A stretch of DNA of 64,000 nucleotides from Phytoseiulus persimilis. Its lineage: Eukaryota; Arthropoda; Arachnida; Mesostigmata; Phytoseiidae. The stretch's first letter is position 1. The number at the start of each line of letters is the position of its first letter. The DNA is taken from positions 40,362,001 through 40,426,000 of the forward strand of contig CM075101.1 of the NCBI GenBank assembly GCA_037576195.1, given 5' to 3'. A program made the position numbers and the translations under genes. Under the pieces are notes generated by a model. The model saw only the letters and a program-made list of their open reading frames with translations, had not been told where the DNA came from and made no database searches. Shown one piece after another: positions 1-12,405 of the stretch.

Positions 1-606
1 CGATTGCTGCAGTGGGGTTGCTCCCCCGTATTTCTGGGAAGCGCTCGAGAGGAAGTTCAGAGCAGAAGCTTCTCCTGCAATTCAACATTCGTTTCTGAAG
101 CTCTACAATTGTTGGTCTACCTGGGCCCTCTGAGAATGCTCAGCTGACAGTCTGTTCACACCATCACATCGGTGAAGCCCCGACAAGTAACTAGCTCTTC
201 AACCACTGTATTTTGTGTCTCTTCGAGTCTGTTCGATTGTCGATTCCTAGAAAACGTTGACGGCATTCGCGGCTCCTTCTTCCTGCTTCCCTCGGAGGAG
301 CAACACATAGTTGCCAACTGTGACAGTGGCAGCGTTGTCTTCGACTGACGGTGTCATTCCGTTCTAAATTATCGCCAGACGCGCAAGTGATACTCGTTCA
401 ACGCGTATTCTGTGTTCCACCATGCATTCGATGCGAGTTGACTGCGGTTGAGCTTTCTGGAAGTTCTCAGCTCTGGAGCTAGCTGCATGTCTCTCTGGCA
501 GTCTGTCGCGCTGTCAGCTGACAGTAATCGACGTCAAGCTTGACCGTCGAACTGAACGTCATGACTCAGACCCCATAGAAGCCGCGGAGCAAGCGGTAGA
601 TCAACG
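1..606. other. 5' flank of DNAJC13 gene
   Basis: No protein-like reading frame is visible. The stretch is probably promoter, 5' UTR and perhaps a 5' UTR intron of the gene that follows. No convincing TATA box was seen. A good splice acceptor (a pyrimidine run ending TTTCAG) lies just downstream at 642-652, so transcription could start in this stretch and be spliced before the ATGs at 676/679. Confidence 0.4.
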
Positions 607-3600
607 ATGAGCGTGAAGCGCAAAGGTTCTCACTGGAGGCAGTTGCTTTCAGATTTATGGCCGTGGAAAAGTAGTATGATGTCCCCAGGCACGGGAGGTG
701 CTCCCCTTGGGAGTCGTGGTGGCAACGAGGACGTTGCCTGCTACAATGTTATCAAGCTCTCATGGAAGGGCAAGTATCCCCGGATATTCTCTGTGGGGTC
801 GAGGGCCATCACGACCTACAACATCGCCGACTGTATGATCGAAACCAACAAGGTTTGTACCCCCCATGGGTTCCTCACTCGGATACTTTTCGCGATATCC
901 TCGAAGTGACACAACCGGTGGTGTTTGTTTCGAGTTATCTGACGGTCCATCGAGCTATCTTAACGAATTCCGAATCAGCATGGCTTTCTAAGATGTGCTC
1001 AATTCTCGAGCCGACGCGATTCTGGATCATCCACACACTCCCTTGCCGTTTCTAGATCAACTGGCTGGATTCGAGTTCACTAACAGGCCACTGTCTCTGT
1101 GTTCCAAATCCGAGTCCATATTGGGATTGACTTGTGATCACCCACCCATGTTAACCCACCCAAGATTCTCTCAGCTTGCTGCCGAGAAAATTCCTCGGAA
1201 TCGATCGAGAACTGATGGGCGCTGTTGGAATTTTCAGTTCGAGTACCAAGACTTCGTTGGTATAGAACCATTGGTTACAAGGAGTTCCGACACGGAGTTC
1301 ATCATCAAGTACAGGAAGAATCGCGAGGGCAGAAAAATTGGTGACATGAAGTTCGCTTCGGAATATCGAGCAGACATTCTCACTGAGGCCCTGGTGAATA
1401 ACTGGTTGCAAAACATATAACCTCGAACTTGTCTCGAACCAAGCATGCATTCTGTTCGCATCGGATGTATGACCACGCGATTTTTTTAATTTGCAGAAAT
1501 TCAAACATTTGTTCTGTGAGCAACGCTCTAGCTCCGTACAATTCAAAGCAACCAAGAAAGACTTTTCCGAACAGAGAGTTCCCGTGATTTTGGAAGTTTC
1601 TGAGATCTCTGTTAACCAACTAGACCCGCAAACGAGAGAATGCGTCGGGAGGTAAAACTCTGGAGACGGAAAACAAGAACATTGAGTACTCGTCTGAATC
1701 ATAGATTCACTACCCTGGCACGTTCCTTACAGGTACTACTACAAAAATATCAACGGCCTAGCCTCACTGCTCGATGGGAAGCCTGGCGGTTTGGTGATCT
1801 CAGTAGAAAGCTTTGAGAGGCTTCACGTTTTCTATGTAGAACGGAGAGAGGAATTCATGAAGCTGATCGCCGAGTACGCCATGAAATTCGTTGGTGTCAA
1901 CATTTGCTTCAAAGACAAATTGAGCGAGGAGACAGTCCTGCTGCGGCGCTTCGGAAGATTCTCTTCGGACGAAGCTGTCACAAGCTTGAGTGATTTTATG
2001 GTACACAAGATGTCAGCCCGTCATCGGGTAAGATACTACGCCGGAACGTGTCGATCTGGAACAATACAAAAGCTTCGTTCCAGTCGATCTTATGCATATC
2101 CTCCGCACTCTCTTCAAAGAAGGAGAGAAACGTTGGGTCGGAACGGCAATAGATGAATATTAACGGATTGGCTTCCAGGATCCGGTGAAGCGCATCCTCG
2201 GAATCTCTGAGTTGTGCCTGGTGGAACGTGACTGCGTTACGTATAACGTGACGTCATTACGGCCTCTGAGTGATATTGCTGCGCTGGTTCGAGACCGGGA
2301 GGAGCCGAGGAAGTTCTTCATCGAGTTCATCCAAGGCGATTTGGAAAAAGCTTATTTTTCCTCGAATCGAGACGCCCTTCTAGCGTCTCTGTTAGACGGT
2401 GTCCGTGCTTCGGGGAACAGAGACGTTCACGTTCGCATGTCGAAAATCAATCGAGGAATGCGTTGCGGCCCGATGTTCATTCCAGTTTGCGAAGATGTTG
2501 AAATTGCACACTTGAAGTTCCTTCACACCCAACCGAGTGAGTTCGATGCAGGGAGTGATCGAGGTGAATGATCGAGACGGATGCATGTAGACAAAGTTAA
2601 CTGCACTCAAGTCCAACTTTGAGATTTCCGAACTATTTTTTTTTTCGTTCTTGTAGCTGTAAAGATTGTCACCGTGTGGGGTCTCGGAAGCCGTGAAACT
2701 GGAGGTAGATTAACTTGAGCGATCGTCACGATATGTCCGTGTGAATCTTTCCTCTCTACCTGGAGACCATTCTGAACGATCTCTGAATTCTGAGCCCTAT
2801 GCGCTATGTTCGCGACTCTCGCCACTTTACCAAAGCTTTAGAATACTCACCTGGCCTTCTACCTGACAAATACTGTATTTTTTCTGTTTGGAAGTTCTTC
2901 TCCTGCTGGCTGCCCTGGACAGATAATTGAATCGTCACCGATATTTCTGCGGTTTCCGCTCTGAATTCCCGCATTCCCGCTTTTCAGACTCGTGGTCCTT
3001 CCCCGACACTGTAGCCCGTTTCAATGCCAACGTGCCTTACTCTGGACTTCTGCATACAGCTAAGAACAAAGACGCGCTCTTCGAGAACAAAGACAAAATG
3101 TTCCAGGCCGCGCTGACGGCCATGTTGGCCAAAGAGGGAGAACAGGATCGGATTCCCCTGGAGACCCTTGAAGCTCAGTTCCATGCTCTGCGGAGACTGG
3201 TCGCCTGCAAAGCGGGATTCGCAGCCTTCACGCAAGTTCCGCATGTTCGCGAACGCATCGGCAGGAAGGTCATCTCAGCACTGTCTCGCGGAGACCCTGC
3301 GGTTTCGCACGCGGCCATTGACATGCTGTGTGCGCTCATTCAGCCCATGCACGACGATTGCGATCTCTATCAAGAACAACAAAACAAACTGTCGATACTC
3401 TCATCAAAAAGTTTCCTCGAACAGCTACTCACCATGTTCGCAAACCATGTGGTAGGTCCCTAGTGCTCTTTCAGCGCAACGGTTTGCAGATCGGTCGAAC
3501 TTGACTTGTTGTCATTCCTGCATTTGTTTCCAGCAACACGGGACAGGCTGTCTTGTGGTATCAGCGATGCTGGACTTCTTGACTTTCTCGTTGTGTGCGC

Positions 3601-6600
3601 CTTATTCAGAAACGACGGAAGGAGCACAATTTGATGCCTTACTGGAGCTCGTCGCAAACCACGCCGGCCGCATGGTGTTCAAACTGTTCCAGCATACGTC
3701 GATCGCCATCGTGAAGGGTGCAGGCCTGGTCATGAAGGCTATCATAGAGGTTAGTTTTCAGGAAGTTTCCAGGTGGACAGGAGTTCTTGCCTCCCTTCGA
3801 TCGAAATCCAAGATACGAAGGAAGCCTCAACGCTCGTTTTCTCGCAGGAAGGAGAATCGGATCTCGCCGCGAAAATGCAAGACCTCGCCTTGGCGGAAGC
3901 TGCGTTACCCAGACACCTTCTGGATGCGTTGTACGCATCGGGATCCGAGAGTCGATTGTTCGCCTTGCGAGAGTTATCGAGGCAACTGGTCGGCCTCTGG
4001 CTCACTGGCCACCCAGCCACGATGAGTGCTCTCAAACGAATCATGGTAGGCATCGTTGCTCAGAGAGCATCCGCTTCCCTCCGGTGCCTATTTCGTTGTG
4101 GAATGGCCCGCGGTTAATCCTGACGGATTTTCAGCCCGCCGGTCTCCTCGCTTACATGGACTCGAAGGAGATGCCTCCCAAGGAGGCCATCGAAACTCTG
4201 AAGACCCGAGACAATCTCAAGATGGCAACGGAGCTCTCGAACAAGCATTTGACCAAAAACAAGCAGTGGCGAGTCGTCGAGCGCCACGTGGAGCAATTCC
4301 TTGTACACTGGAAGTCTCGAATGCCTCAGCTGAAGGCCGACGGCGATGCGCGTCCTCCCCGTCAGCAGCCGGTGGTTCTTCGTCGCAGGCGACAGAGGGT
4401 GAAGAGCACAGCCAACTGGACCATGTTCTACTATCAGTTCCACCAGGATCACGCTAAACCACACCTGATATGGAACTACAAAACCCGGGAAGAGCTCAAG
4501 GATGCACTGGATAACGAGCTACGCAGCTTCACTCAAGACCGCGAGTTATGTCACGATGTGACGGTGTCCTGGAACCACCAGGAGTTTGAAGTAGCGTACC
4601 ACTCACTGTCCGAAGAAATCCGAGTGGGCGACTACTTCCTCCGTCTGCTTCTTGAAGAAGACGATCGCAAAGTCCGCGAGTCGCCCGCCGAGCAGCCCTC
4701 GAGCAATTTCATCATGCAGTCGTAAGTTTGGACGGGGCCGATGTGACGCGTGCGGCGTAACTCGTTTCACTGGTCTCGATTTTCGTCGGGTCTATCTAGA
4801 GGTACGGAAGATCCAAATCCCATGGACACACCTGGTCTAACGAATCGATTTCACAGGAGTGAGTTTTTCAACGATCTCTACCATCGCTTCTTGCTCTCCA
4901 CTGACATTGATATGAAATGCATGTGTCTACGAGCAATGGCCATCGTCTACGGTCGCCATCATGGAGACATAGGACCTTTCAATGACACTCAGAACATTGT
5001 CGACATGCTGAAGAACACCTGCAGTCGTCACGAGAGAGATCGTCTCATCATGTTTATTGACAAGCTTGTGTACGATAAGAAGAACATCAAGTACCTGCTC
5101 GATTGCAATGGAGTCAAGGTACCACAAAGTCTCGCTCACGGAGCATGTATTCTTCACAGATTCTCCGAGCTGGAGAGTCTGAGCTACGTTCCTTAACTCC
5201 GAGAAATCCCCGAAATCCAGGTGCTCGTCGAGTTCTTGTGTCTCGCTCACTTGCATACGGGTCGGGCTGTGATTCCGACGCAGACCAATGTGATCGAAGC
5301 TTCGGCAGAGATGATGATGGATCAAGAGAAAGAATGGTTCTATGAAAACAATCAAAACGGGCCGCACAGTATTAATGAGGTGAGTACAGACAGTCTGAAG
5401 TGGAACAGACTTCTGCGCCTGTCTACAAACTCACCGAATCGCAATTCTCTCCAGATGAAGAAGCTGTATGAGGACGGCGTTGTGAATGCAAACACTAAAG
5501 TTTGGGCGCAAGGCATGGACGGTTGGCACCGACTCCAGGAAGTTGGTCAGCTGAAATGGACCTTGATGGGCCACGGCTCGGCGCTCCGTAACGAAACCGA
5601 CCTCGCCATCCTCATCCTGAACATACTCATCAAAGTGTGCGAGGCGTATCCGACGAAGGAGCCTGACGGCAGCATCGTTCGACCTCTGCCCCGCGTCAAG
5701 CGGAGGTTGTGTGACCCGACAACACTGCCTCACATCGTGCAGTTGCTGCTGACGTTCGATCCCATTCTCGTGGAGAAAGTGGCTGTTCTGCTAACCCATG
5801 TCATGCAGCACAACCCGGCCATTCAGAGATTGTACCAGTCTGGATTCTTCTTCTTCATCCTCATGTACACTGGATCGAACGTTTTACCCATCGGCAACTT
5901 GTTGCATTTAACGCACACCTGCCAAGCCTTCCGCTCTGAAGAAGGCAGCACTCTGAAGCAGCGCTCCATTCTCGGCAACATCCTCCCGGAAGCCATGATT
6001 TGCTACCTCGAGAATCATGGCGCCGCCAAGTTCGCCGAGATCTTCCTCGGCGAGTTCGACACACCTGAAGCCATCTGGAACTCGGAGATGCGTCGTTTCA
6101 TGATAGAGAAGATCGCAACCCACATCGCCGACTTCAGTCCGAGGTTGAAATCGAACACCAGGGCTCCATACCAATACTGCCCCATTCCGCAGATTCAGTA
6201 TCCACAACTGACGAACGAACTATTCTGCAACATGTACTACCTGCGACACCTCTGCGACGTCCAGAAGTTCCCGGACTGGCCGATTCTCGAGCCCGTGCAG
6301 CTGTTGAAGGACGTCCTAGATCAGTGGAAGGCGGAGCTGAACGTCAAACCACCTCCGATCAATGAAGACGATGCCTGCGAAGTCCTCGGTCTCAAACAGG
6401 AGGACAAAACCGACCAGACGAAGATTCGGAAAGCTTACTTCAGATTGGCGGCCAAGTACCATCCAGATAAGAACCCAGAGGGCCGAGAGGTGTTCGAGAA
6501 GGTCAACAAAGCCTACGAGTACCTTTCGGACTCCTCCATCCGGAAAGGCGACGGCCCCTGTCCCATCAACTTGAGCCTCATCCTCAAAACACAGGCCATC

Positions 6601-9600
6601 CTCTTCAGCAGGTGTCGGGAGGAGCTACATCCGTACAAGTATGCAGGTTACCCGATGCTTATAAAGATGATCGAGAACGAAACCCAGGACGACCAGCTGC
6701 TGTCCAAACAAAACCCTCTGCTGGGCTTGGCCATCGAAACGATGTACCACACCCTGAACTGCTCGGAGCTGAATGTCCAGGAGCTCCGTCGAGAGGGTGG
6801 TTTGGCCGTTCTCGAAAAAGCGTTCGTCCGTTGCGTGGAGCAACTCAACCACTCCAGCACGGCCGATGACCTCGTGGTTTCGGTCTGCAGACATTCCGTT
6901 GCGTGCTTCGCGGTGGCCGCAAAGTTCGATTCCTGTCGAAGTGTGCTCATAAACGATCTTCCCAGCTTCGCCTCAGATCTCTGTCGCATTTTGTACTTCA
7001 AGCACTTGACCGAGCTGTGTTCGGCCGCAGTCGAGTGTGTCACGTCTTTGAGTGTGTGCGAGCAGCTGCAGACGACGATGCTCGAATGCGGAGTTCTTTT
7101 CCATTTGCTGCTCTTCTTCTTCAAGTACGATTTCACGCTCGGCGAAGGGGGTGTCGAAGTCAGCAAGGAGAGTAACCAGCAGGCCGTAGCTAACTTCTTG
7201 GCCGAACTCTCGGTGAGAGCATGTACGCGCCTTGCCGGCTCCGACCCCGGCTTTGCAACGCCGCCGAACCAACGCATTCGTCAGTGTCTCATCGCCCTCC
7301 TGACCCCGTACATCACGCGGAAGCTCGGAGTAACTCAGCCGCCTGAAATCCTGAAGATACTCAACTCAAATACCGAGAACCCTTACCTTATATGGGACAA
7401 TTCCACTCGTGCCGAGCTCATCGAGTATTTGGAGCGGCAACAAAAGTCGAAGATTCGCTCGGTAAGCGGACGAGTTTGGCGGGATCTGAGTTAGAGAACT
7501 TTCGGTTCCATCCAAGGCCGCTGCTCTAACGGTCTCCGTTCGTATTTTCAGGGCGAGTGCGATGAGGACTACGGTGCAAACTTCTCGTATAGTCTGTTCG
7601 AGGAGGAGCTCGTGGTCGGTGACATCTTCGTTCGGATCTACAACGAACAAGCGCAGTTTCCGCTGGAGAATCCGCGGCAGTTCACGCAAGATTTGCTCTG
7701 TTTCATTGGGTCCCAAGCCCAGTTCATCTACTCGGCTAAAAACAGCAACCTTGTGGTCACAAAGGACAGCGAAGTCGACCGTGTGAAGAACGCCGAACTC
7801 GCCATGGAAGCTCTGTTCAACGTCATTCAGAACAACCCCTCCGTCGAAACCCTGTGCATCGGTCATTTCAAGCTCCTCTTCCTCCTGCTGAATACTGAGT
7901 ATACGAAGCTGCAAGTATTGGTCGTCAACGTCATCCAGTCCGTGACGGGCAACAAGAGTTGCGTCCAAGACATCGCCAACGTCCAAGTTCTAGTCTTCCT
8001 GCTGCTAGTTCTGAAGTCGTTTCAGAGCAATCAACGTGAGTGGAGGTTTTTCGCTGTTGAGTGACGCCGACCATGAGACCCCAATTAGACATCATTTTCC
8101 GTAGTACGGCAATTGAATTTCCGTACTTCCTGGTACGGAAATTCATTTTCGCCGCTCCGGTACGGAAAATGAATTGCCGGACTAGGCCGGTACGGAGATT
8201 CAATTGCCGTACTCCGTACTGCGGAATATGATGTCTAACCCCAATAGAGGAGGGGGTGTTGGAAAACCTATCCCCGGTGTGCAGAGACTCCTGCTTCCAA
8301 TCATGTGATCGCACTCTTCGTCCACAGATCAACAAGCAGTTTTAGACACGCTCCTGCCGCTGATGTCGAATTCGGCGTTGGTGAAAGAAGCTCTGGCGAA
8401 AGGCGCGCTGGTCTACTTGTTGAACGTGTACTGCAACGGAACCGACGCCAAGGTTCGAGAACGCACGGCAGAGCTCATTGCCAAGATGAGTTCCGATAAA
8501 CTGAGTGGGCCGAAATTGATGAGGCTCATGGCGCGATTCATGCCAGCCGTATTCCTTGACGCCATGAAAGAATCGCCGCAAGACAGCGTGACGTTATTCG
8601 AAGGCAATCAGGAAAACCCTGAACTGATCTGGAATGACGAGAGCAGAGAGAGACTCCGGTCGACCGTCCGCGAAATGAGCGATGAGCTTTTCAGCAAACA
8701 ACGAGCCGAGCCCTCGGAACGGTGGGAGGTAAGTCGGAACCGAACCCTGTTCCATCGAAGCGCACTCATTGTGATACATTATTCGCAGCCTCCTTTGGAA
8801 TGAGCAGATATGCCGCTGGATCGACATATTTTCCGCTAACATTCCGTTGTCCCCCGAACCCGCGCAGCTCCCGAGCGACTTCTCGCTATGCAGTGACACA
8901 GGAGACGACGAACTCGTGATCTCAGGAGTCTTCGTGAGATTGTTCGTTCAGAGTCCGGGATGGTCCCTCCGGAGACCGAAAGAGTTCTTGGCCGAGTGCC
9001 TCGATCGAGTCTGTTCCCTGATGTCCAAGCCAGACTCCGATGTAAGCTTCACGTCTATATTCGTTTCGAGTCGACTCTGTCATTTGATCGAAGCTCCGAT
9101 TCCAGCCGTTCCATCCATTCACGAGGTGATTTCGTGTAAAGTTTCTCTTGCTCTAATTTCAGGAGTCTTGTCTAGACACCTTGACGTCAGCTGTCGTGGG
9201 CCTGCTGGTCAACCAGGGTCAGCTGCGGGAAGCCATACCGGTCATGGGCCACATTCCTCGCATCGTGGCAGCTCTGTCCGCGAGTCCACCTTTCGCGAAA
9301 CACGCGATACGACTCCTACACGAACTCGCTCAGAGTCAGCCGTGCGTTGAAGCTTTGAGCGAATCGAACGATTGCATGGCTGGCGTGAAAACTGCGATCA
9401 GCAACTGCCCCGACACCCTCGATCTCGTGGCGAAGGCCCTCAACCAGATGTTCCAGAAAGATGCGTCGCGTTTGGTTCAGCAGGCTTTGAGTGTGAAACT
9501 AGTCAACATTCTCCTGGATTTGCTCGAGCGCCCAGTGACCAACGCCACCAGCAAAGCACACATCGTGCAGGCTCTCAAGTCCATGTTAACGGACCCGATA

Positions 9601-9892
9601 TACGGCGAGGAGATAAACGAGCTGCTGTCGGCGTCGAAAATCTGGGCGGATTTCAAAGATCAAAGACACGACCTCTTCACGAGAGAAACAACGATCGCTG
9701 GCTACCTCCCAAGTGAGTTACCAACCCGGAAGTTTTGAGGTTAGACGGCCGCATACACCATCTGAGATTTTTTTGCAGCATCGGAACATAACGAGCCATT
9801 CTTCTTCAGGCACGACGAACATTGCGGGCTACCTGACCGCTGGAACGACGGGTCCGAATTATGCGAGACAACCACCGCCAGTAGACAAATGA
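607..9892 (+). CDS. DNAJC13: DNAJC13 / RME-8, endosomal J-domain co-chaperone (17 coding exons)
   Basis: Endosomal co-chaperone that recruits and stimulates Hsc70 on early endosomes; in studied animals it works with SNX1/retromer and the WASH complex in retrograde sorting and clathrin removal. Coding exons: 607-852, 1238-1393, 1497-1651, 1733-2027, 2179-2536, 2988-3451, 3534-3749, 3848-4045, 4135-4721, 4857-5118, 5221-5379, 5455-7461, 7552-8035, 8328-8728, 8868-9041, 9163-9712, 9810-9892. All junctions are GT..AG and phase-consistent, giving about 2264 residues, close to the human protein (2243). The N-terminal PH-like region reads [24 protein letters not shown]-like segment lies near residues 1018-1064. 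The J domain near 1335-1400 has an intact HPD at about 1368. Four IWN-type repeats sit near 807, 1238, 1677 and 1962. The C-terminus keeps the family AGYLTAGT motif and ends PPPVDK. The start is uncertain: ATG 607, or ATGs 676/679 after a possible acceptor at 652. No lesion was seen. Confidence 0.95.
8078..8245. mobile_element. Short inverted-repeat element (MITE) with 8-bp target-site duplication, hAT-like
   Basis: It lies inside the DNAJC13 intron 8036-8327. The 152-bp element (8086-8237) has terminal inverted repeats starting TAGACATCATTTTCCG on the left and ending with the near-complement on the right. It is flanked by a perfect 8-bp direct repeat, ACCCCAAT (8078-8085 and 8238-8245). The interior holds four alternating inverted copies of a GGTACGGAAATTCAATTG-like motif, so the whole element can fold into a hairpin. 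An 8-bp duplication and TA-starting termini are typical of hAT-superfamily non-autonomous elements. It has no coding capacity. Confidence 0.75.
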
Positions 9893-11223
9893 TTGAGGCT
9901 ATTCCTCCGGCCTTCGATTATTTGGAAGAAGCATGCTACCATGGTTTTGGAAGGTGCCCGATCCACCGAGAGAATGGCTAGCATAGAGAATTCCCATTAA
10001 GGCTGTGTGTATGTTATGATGTGTACGAGACGGCACCATGTGATTTACGAAAACAACCCTGGTCGGGATTGGAACTGGACGATTGGAACAAAAAAGACCG
10101 GGTCGATCTACTAGACAGATCGAACTGGTCGAAATAGATTGTATTATTTATAAACTGTCTCGAAGCTGTTGTTATTCGTCGAATTTTCTTCATTGCATGC
10201 CACCCGGCAAGTCGTATGAGTATCATAAGCAGAACGCTTCTTTGAAAGCGAAAAAGAGTAGATCGAGGACTTCTCAAAACTTCTGTCGGAGCGCTTCATT
10301 GATACGGTCTCGTTGGACGAGGTGAACTGTTGTTGATGACTCCCTCCCGCAAGCGTCGCTAGATAGAAGGAGGCAGCGAATTCGAGCTGCGGAGCAGCGC
10401 AGTCCGGGAAGAATACGCGATGGAGGACGTTTTTTGCCTCAATCGGGGGTCTGGTTTCAACTCGTTCGCCTCAATCCCAAACCTGCCAAATGGAGCCTCG
10501 TTGTGGCATAGGTTAGTATTTGTAAGTGATCCATGATGCCACGGACTCAGTGGTGAAGGATGCGAGCATGCGTAGTGTGCGGACCCGCTCCGATGAGCCA
10601 CAACCCGCACAGAATCATCGGTATGTAGCGCAAAAAGTGGTCCGCGGGATTGTGAAGCGAGGGAGAAAACTCTCTCGAGGTCTCTGAGTGTCGGAACTCT
10701 CCTCTGCTCTTTATTGCACTGGATGGATAGCTGATGCCTGATTGGACGAATTTCTGATCCATGATCGGATGACGGGCTCGGTAATGAATTCTGCAACATT
10801 ATCGTTTTTTACCATCACCATTCCTTCATCAGTTGCTGTTCTGATTTCTTCTTCCACCTCTTTGCGGAAGGTTCTCCAGTTGCGGTCACCCCTCGCCGAA
10901 TTTAGAGCTCGCGCTCTTCGCATTCGAACAGCCTTTTGAGGTGAAACATTCTCTCGTATGCTGATCTGTATAAGTTCCAAGTTTCCAACGCACCCAGGAC
11001 TTATTTCGTTATCCACGCCTTGTCATTTGTCTAAGTGAGGTGACATATAGTATACCGGCCGGCCTCGGGCCGACTGGAGGTCCTTGGCATCGAGGCACTC
11101 TTCTCTCTCTTCATTGGGTCAGCCTCATTTTCGAAACTATCTCCTTATCCGGTTGACGTGACGATGATGGGGTACATGTTGTTATGGTCAGATAGACTCT
11201 GCAATCACCTCCTAGAATCTAAA
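9893..11223. other. 3' flank of DNAJC13, no firm gene
   Basis: Contains the DNAJC13 3' UTR. No textbook AATAAA was found close to the stop; an AT-rich ATTATTTATAAAC stretch near 10,142-10,154 may serve for 3' end formation. Apart from the doubtful minus-strand frame listed separately I see nothing coding. Confidence 0.4.
10711..11016 (-). CDS. Doubtful 101-residue minus-strand reading frame
   Basis: I do not recognise this protein. The frame is hydrophilic with a mixed-charge composition resembling a real protein (for example RNWRTFRKEVEEEIRTATDE) and no low-complexity bias. A second minus frame just downstream (10,547-10,762) carries a hydrophobic stretch, RYIPMILCGLWLIGAG, that could be a membrane segment. 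Neither frame has an obvious family match or an obvious splice partner, and they overlap out of frame. It could be a small two-exon gene, a decayed element, or chance. Confidence 0.2.
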   Translation of the reverse strand: MDNEISPGCVGNLELIQISIRENVSPQKAVRMRRARALNSARGDRNWRTFRKEVEEEIRTATDEGMVMVKNDNVAEFITEPVIRSWIRNSSNQASAIHPVQ

Positions 11224-11580
11224 AAATCCGGTCAGGTCGATCCTTGAATCACTTCCAAAGAGCCCGGAAAGAATTGAAAGATTGAGCCCCGTATCAGCTC
11301 CATTGATCTGAGAAAGATACTTAGATCCACTCCAGGATCACCTCCAAGGACCTCGGAAAGTATGGTCGGATCGACACCGGAATCACCTTTTTCAAACCCA
11401 GAGAAGTATGGTCAGGTCAATCCCGAAATTGCCCTCTCAGACTCCGAAAAGTATGGTTGGGTATCTCCCGTGATTACCTCCATAGAATTCGAAAAGAGTG
11501 GTCAGATCGACGCCTTGACCATCCCTTTGGATTCCGGAAAGAATGGTCAGATCGACCCGGGAATAACCTCCATATGGATC
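11224..11580. repeat. 45-bp minisatellite, eight imperfect tandem copies
   Basis: Eight head-to-tail units of 43-46 bp, each close to AAAGTATGGTCAGATCGACC followed by a GAATCACCTCC-like core and a GATTCCGG-like end. Copies differ by substitutions and 1-2 bp indels. In the last five copies the plus frame stays open with a 15-residue period (YGQVNPEIALSDSEK-like), but no start or splice context supports translation. Confidence 0.85.
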
Positions 11581-11900
11581 TTCGTGTCTCATGCAGCTCG
11601 GGCCCAGATCGGGTTAAATTATATCCGCCAGTTGACCAGGCATGATATCGCTACGATCGGGGTCGTCTTCCTCTTCGCGGTCGAAGCGTCAAGATACGAT
11701 TGTGGCGAAAGATTTCCAAATCCTCGGGAATCAATGAGACCCCTAACTTTTGAGAGATGCTGAGATATATTGATTGAGCAGAAACCGATGCCTCCCGTGA
11801 AGCTCGTATTTCTCCTTCTCTTCTGCCCTCACACGCGGCCGAACCCCTCAAGGGGCGGCACCAAGTCGAAAAAACGAGGTCTTATACCTCAGGTCTATTA

Positions 11901-12405
11901 CTATGAAACCGGATTCTTTCCGAGGAAAAAGTACATTCCCGACGGAGAATGGCTTGGCCCAATTTCAAAGAATGCGCCCTGTGATTCATCGAGCCATTTC
12001 CTCAATTTTTCACATGATATGAAGCGCCGGTTAGAGAGAGCGTGCCCCATTGAAGCGCAAATATGGTAATCTGTTGGAGCCAAGTCTGGAGGATGGCGGC
12101 GGGCGGCAAGACTTCCAAGCGAAATTCAGCAAGCTCCTCCCGAACAGGTTCCGAGGTATGACCAGGAGCGTTATCATGTAGCAAAATCATTTTGTGCTGT
12201 CGCCGCTGATATCTTTGTTTTCCGGCTGAACCTCTCAGCCAGCCCTCAGGAGTGTCCCGGGATCAGCCGCTGATATCTGGCGCTTCTTGAGTAGAACTTC
12301 ATCCAGACGGGGGAGTTGTTATTCCTACCTCTCCGCGTCAACGGCTCTACCCGGTTTCAGGAGCTCGTGGTAGATCACTCCTCGCCTCTCTCACCTAACA
12401 CCCCA
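11901..12405 (-). mobile_element. Degenerate mariner-family transposase fragment
   Basis: The minus strand gives pieces of a mariner (IS630-Tc1-mariner superfamily) transposase in several frames. In transposase order these are GVIYHELLKPGRAVDAER (about 12,345-12,400), MILLHDNAPGHTSEPVREEL with the HDN catalytic Asp (12,131-12,190), and APTDYHICASMGHALSNRRF with the third catalytic Asp (12,021-12,080), followed by a KWLDE segment. A stop after DAER, a short duplicated segment and at least one frameshift separate the pieces, so it cannot make an active enzyme. No terminal inverted repeats were located. Confidence 0.8.
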
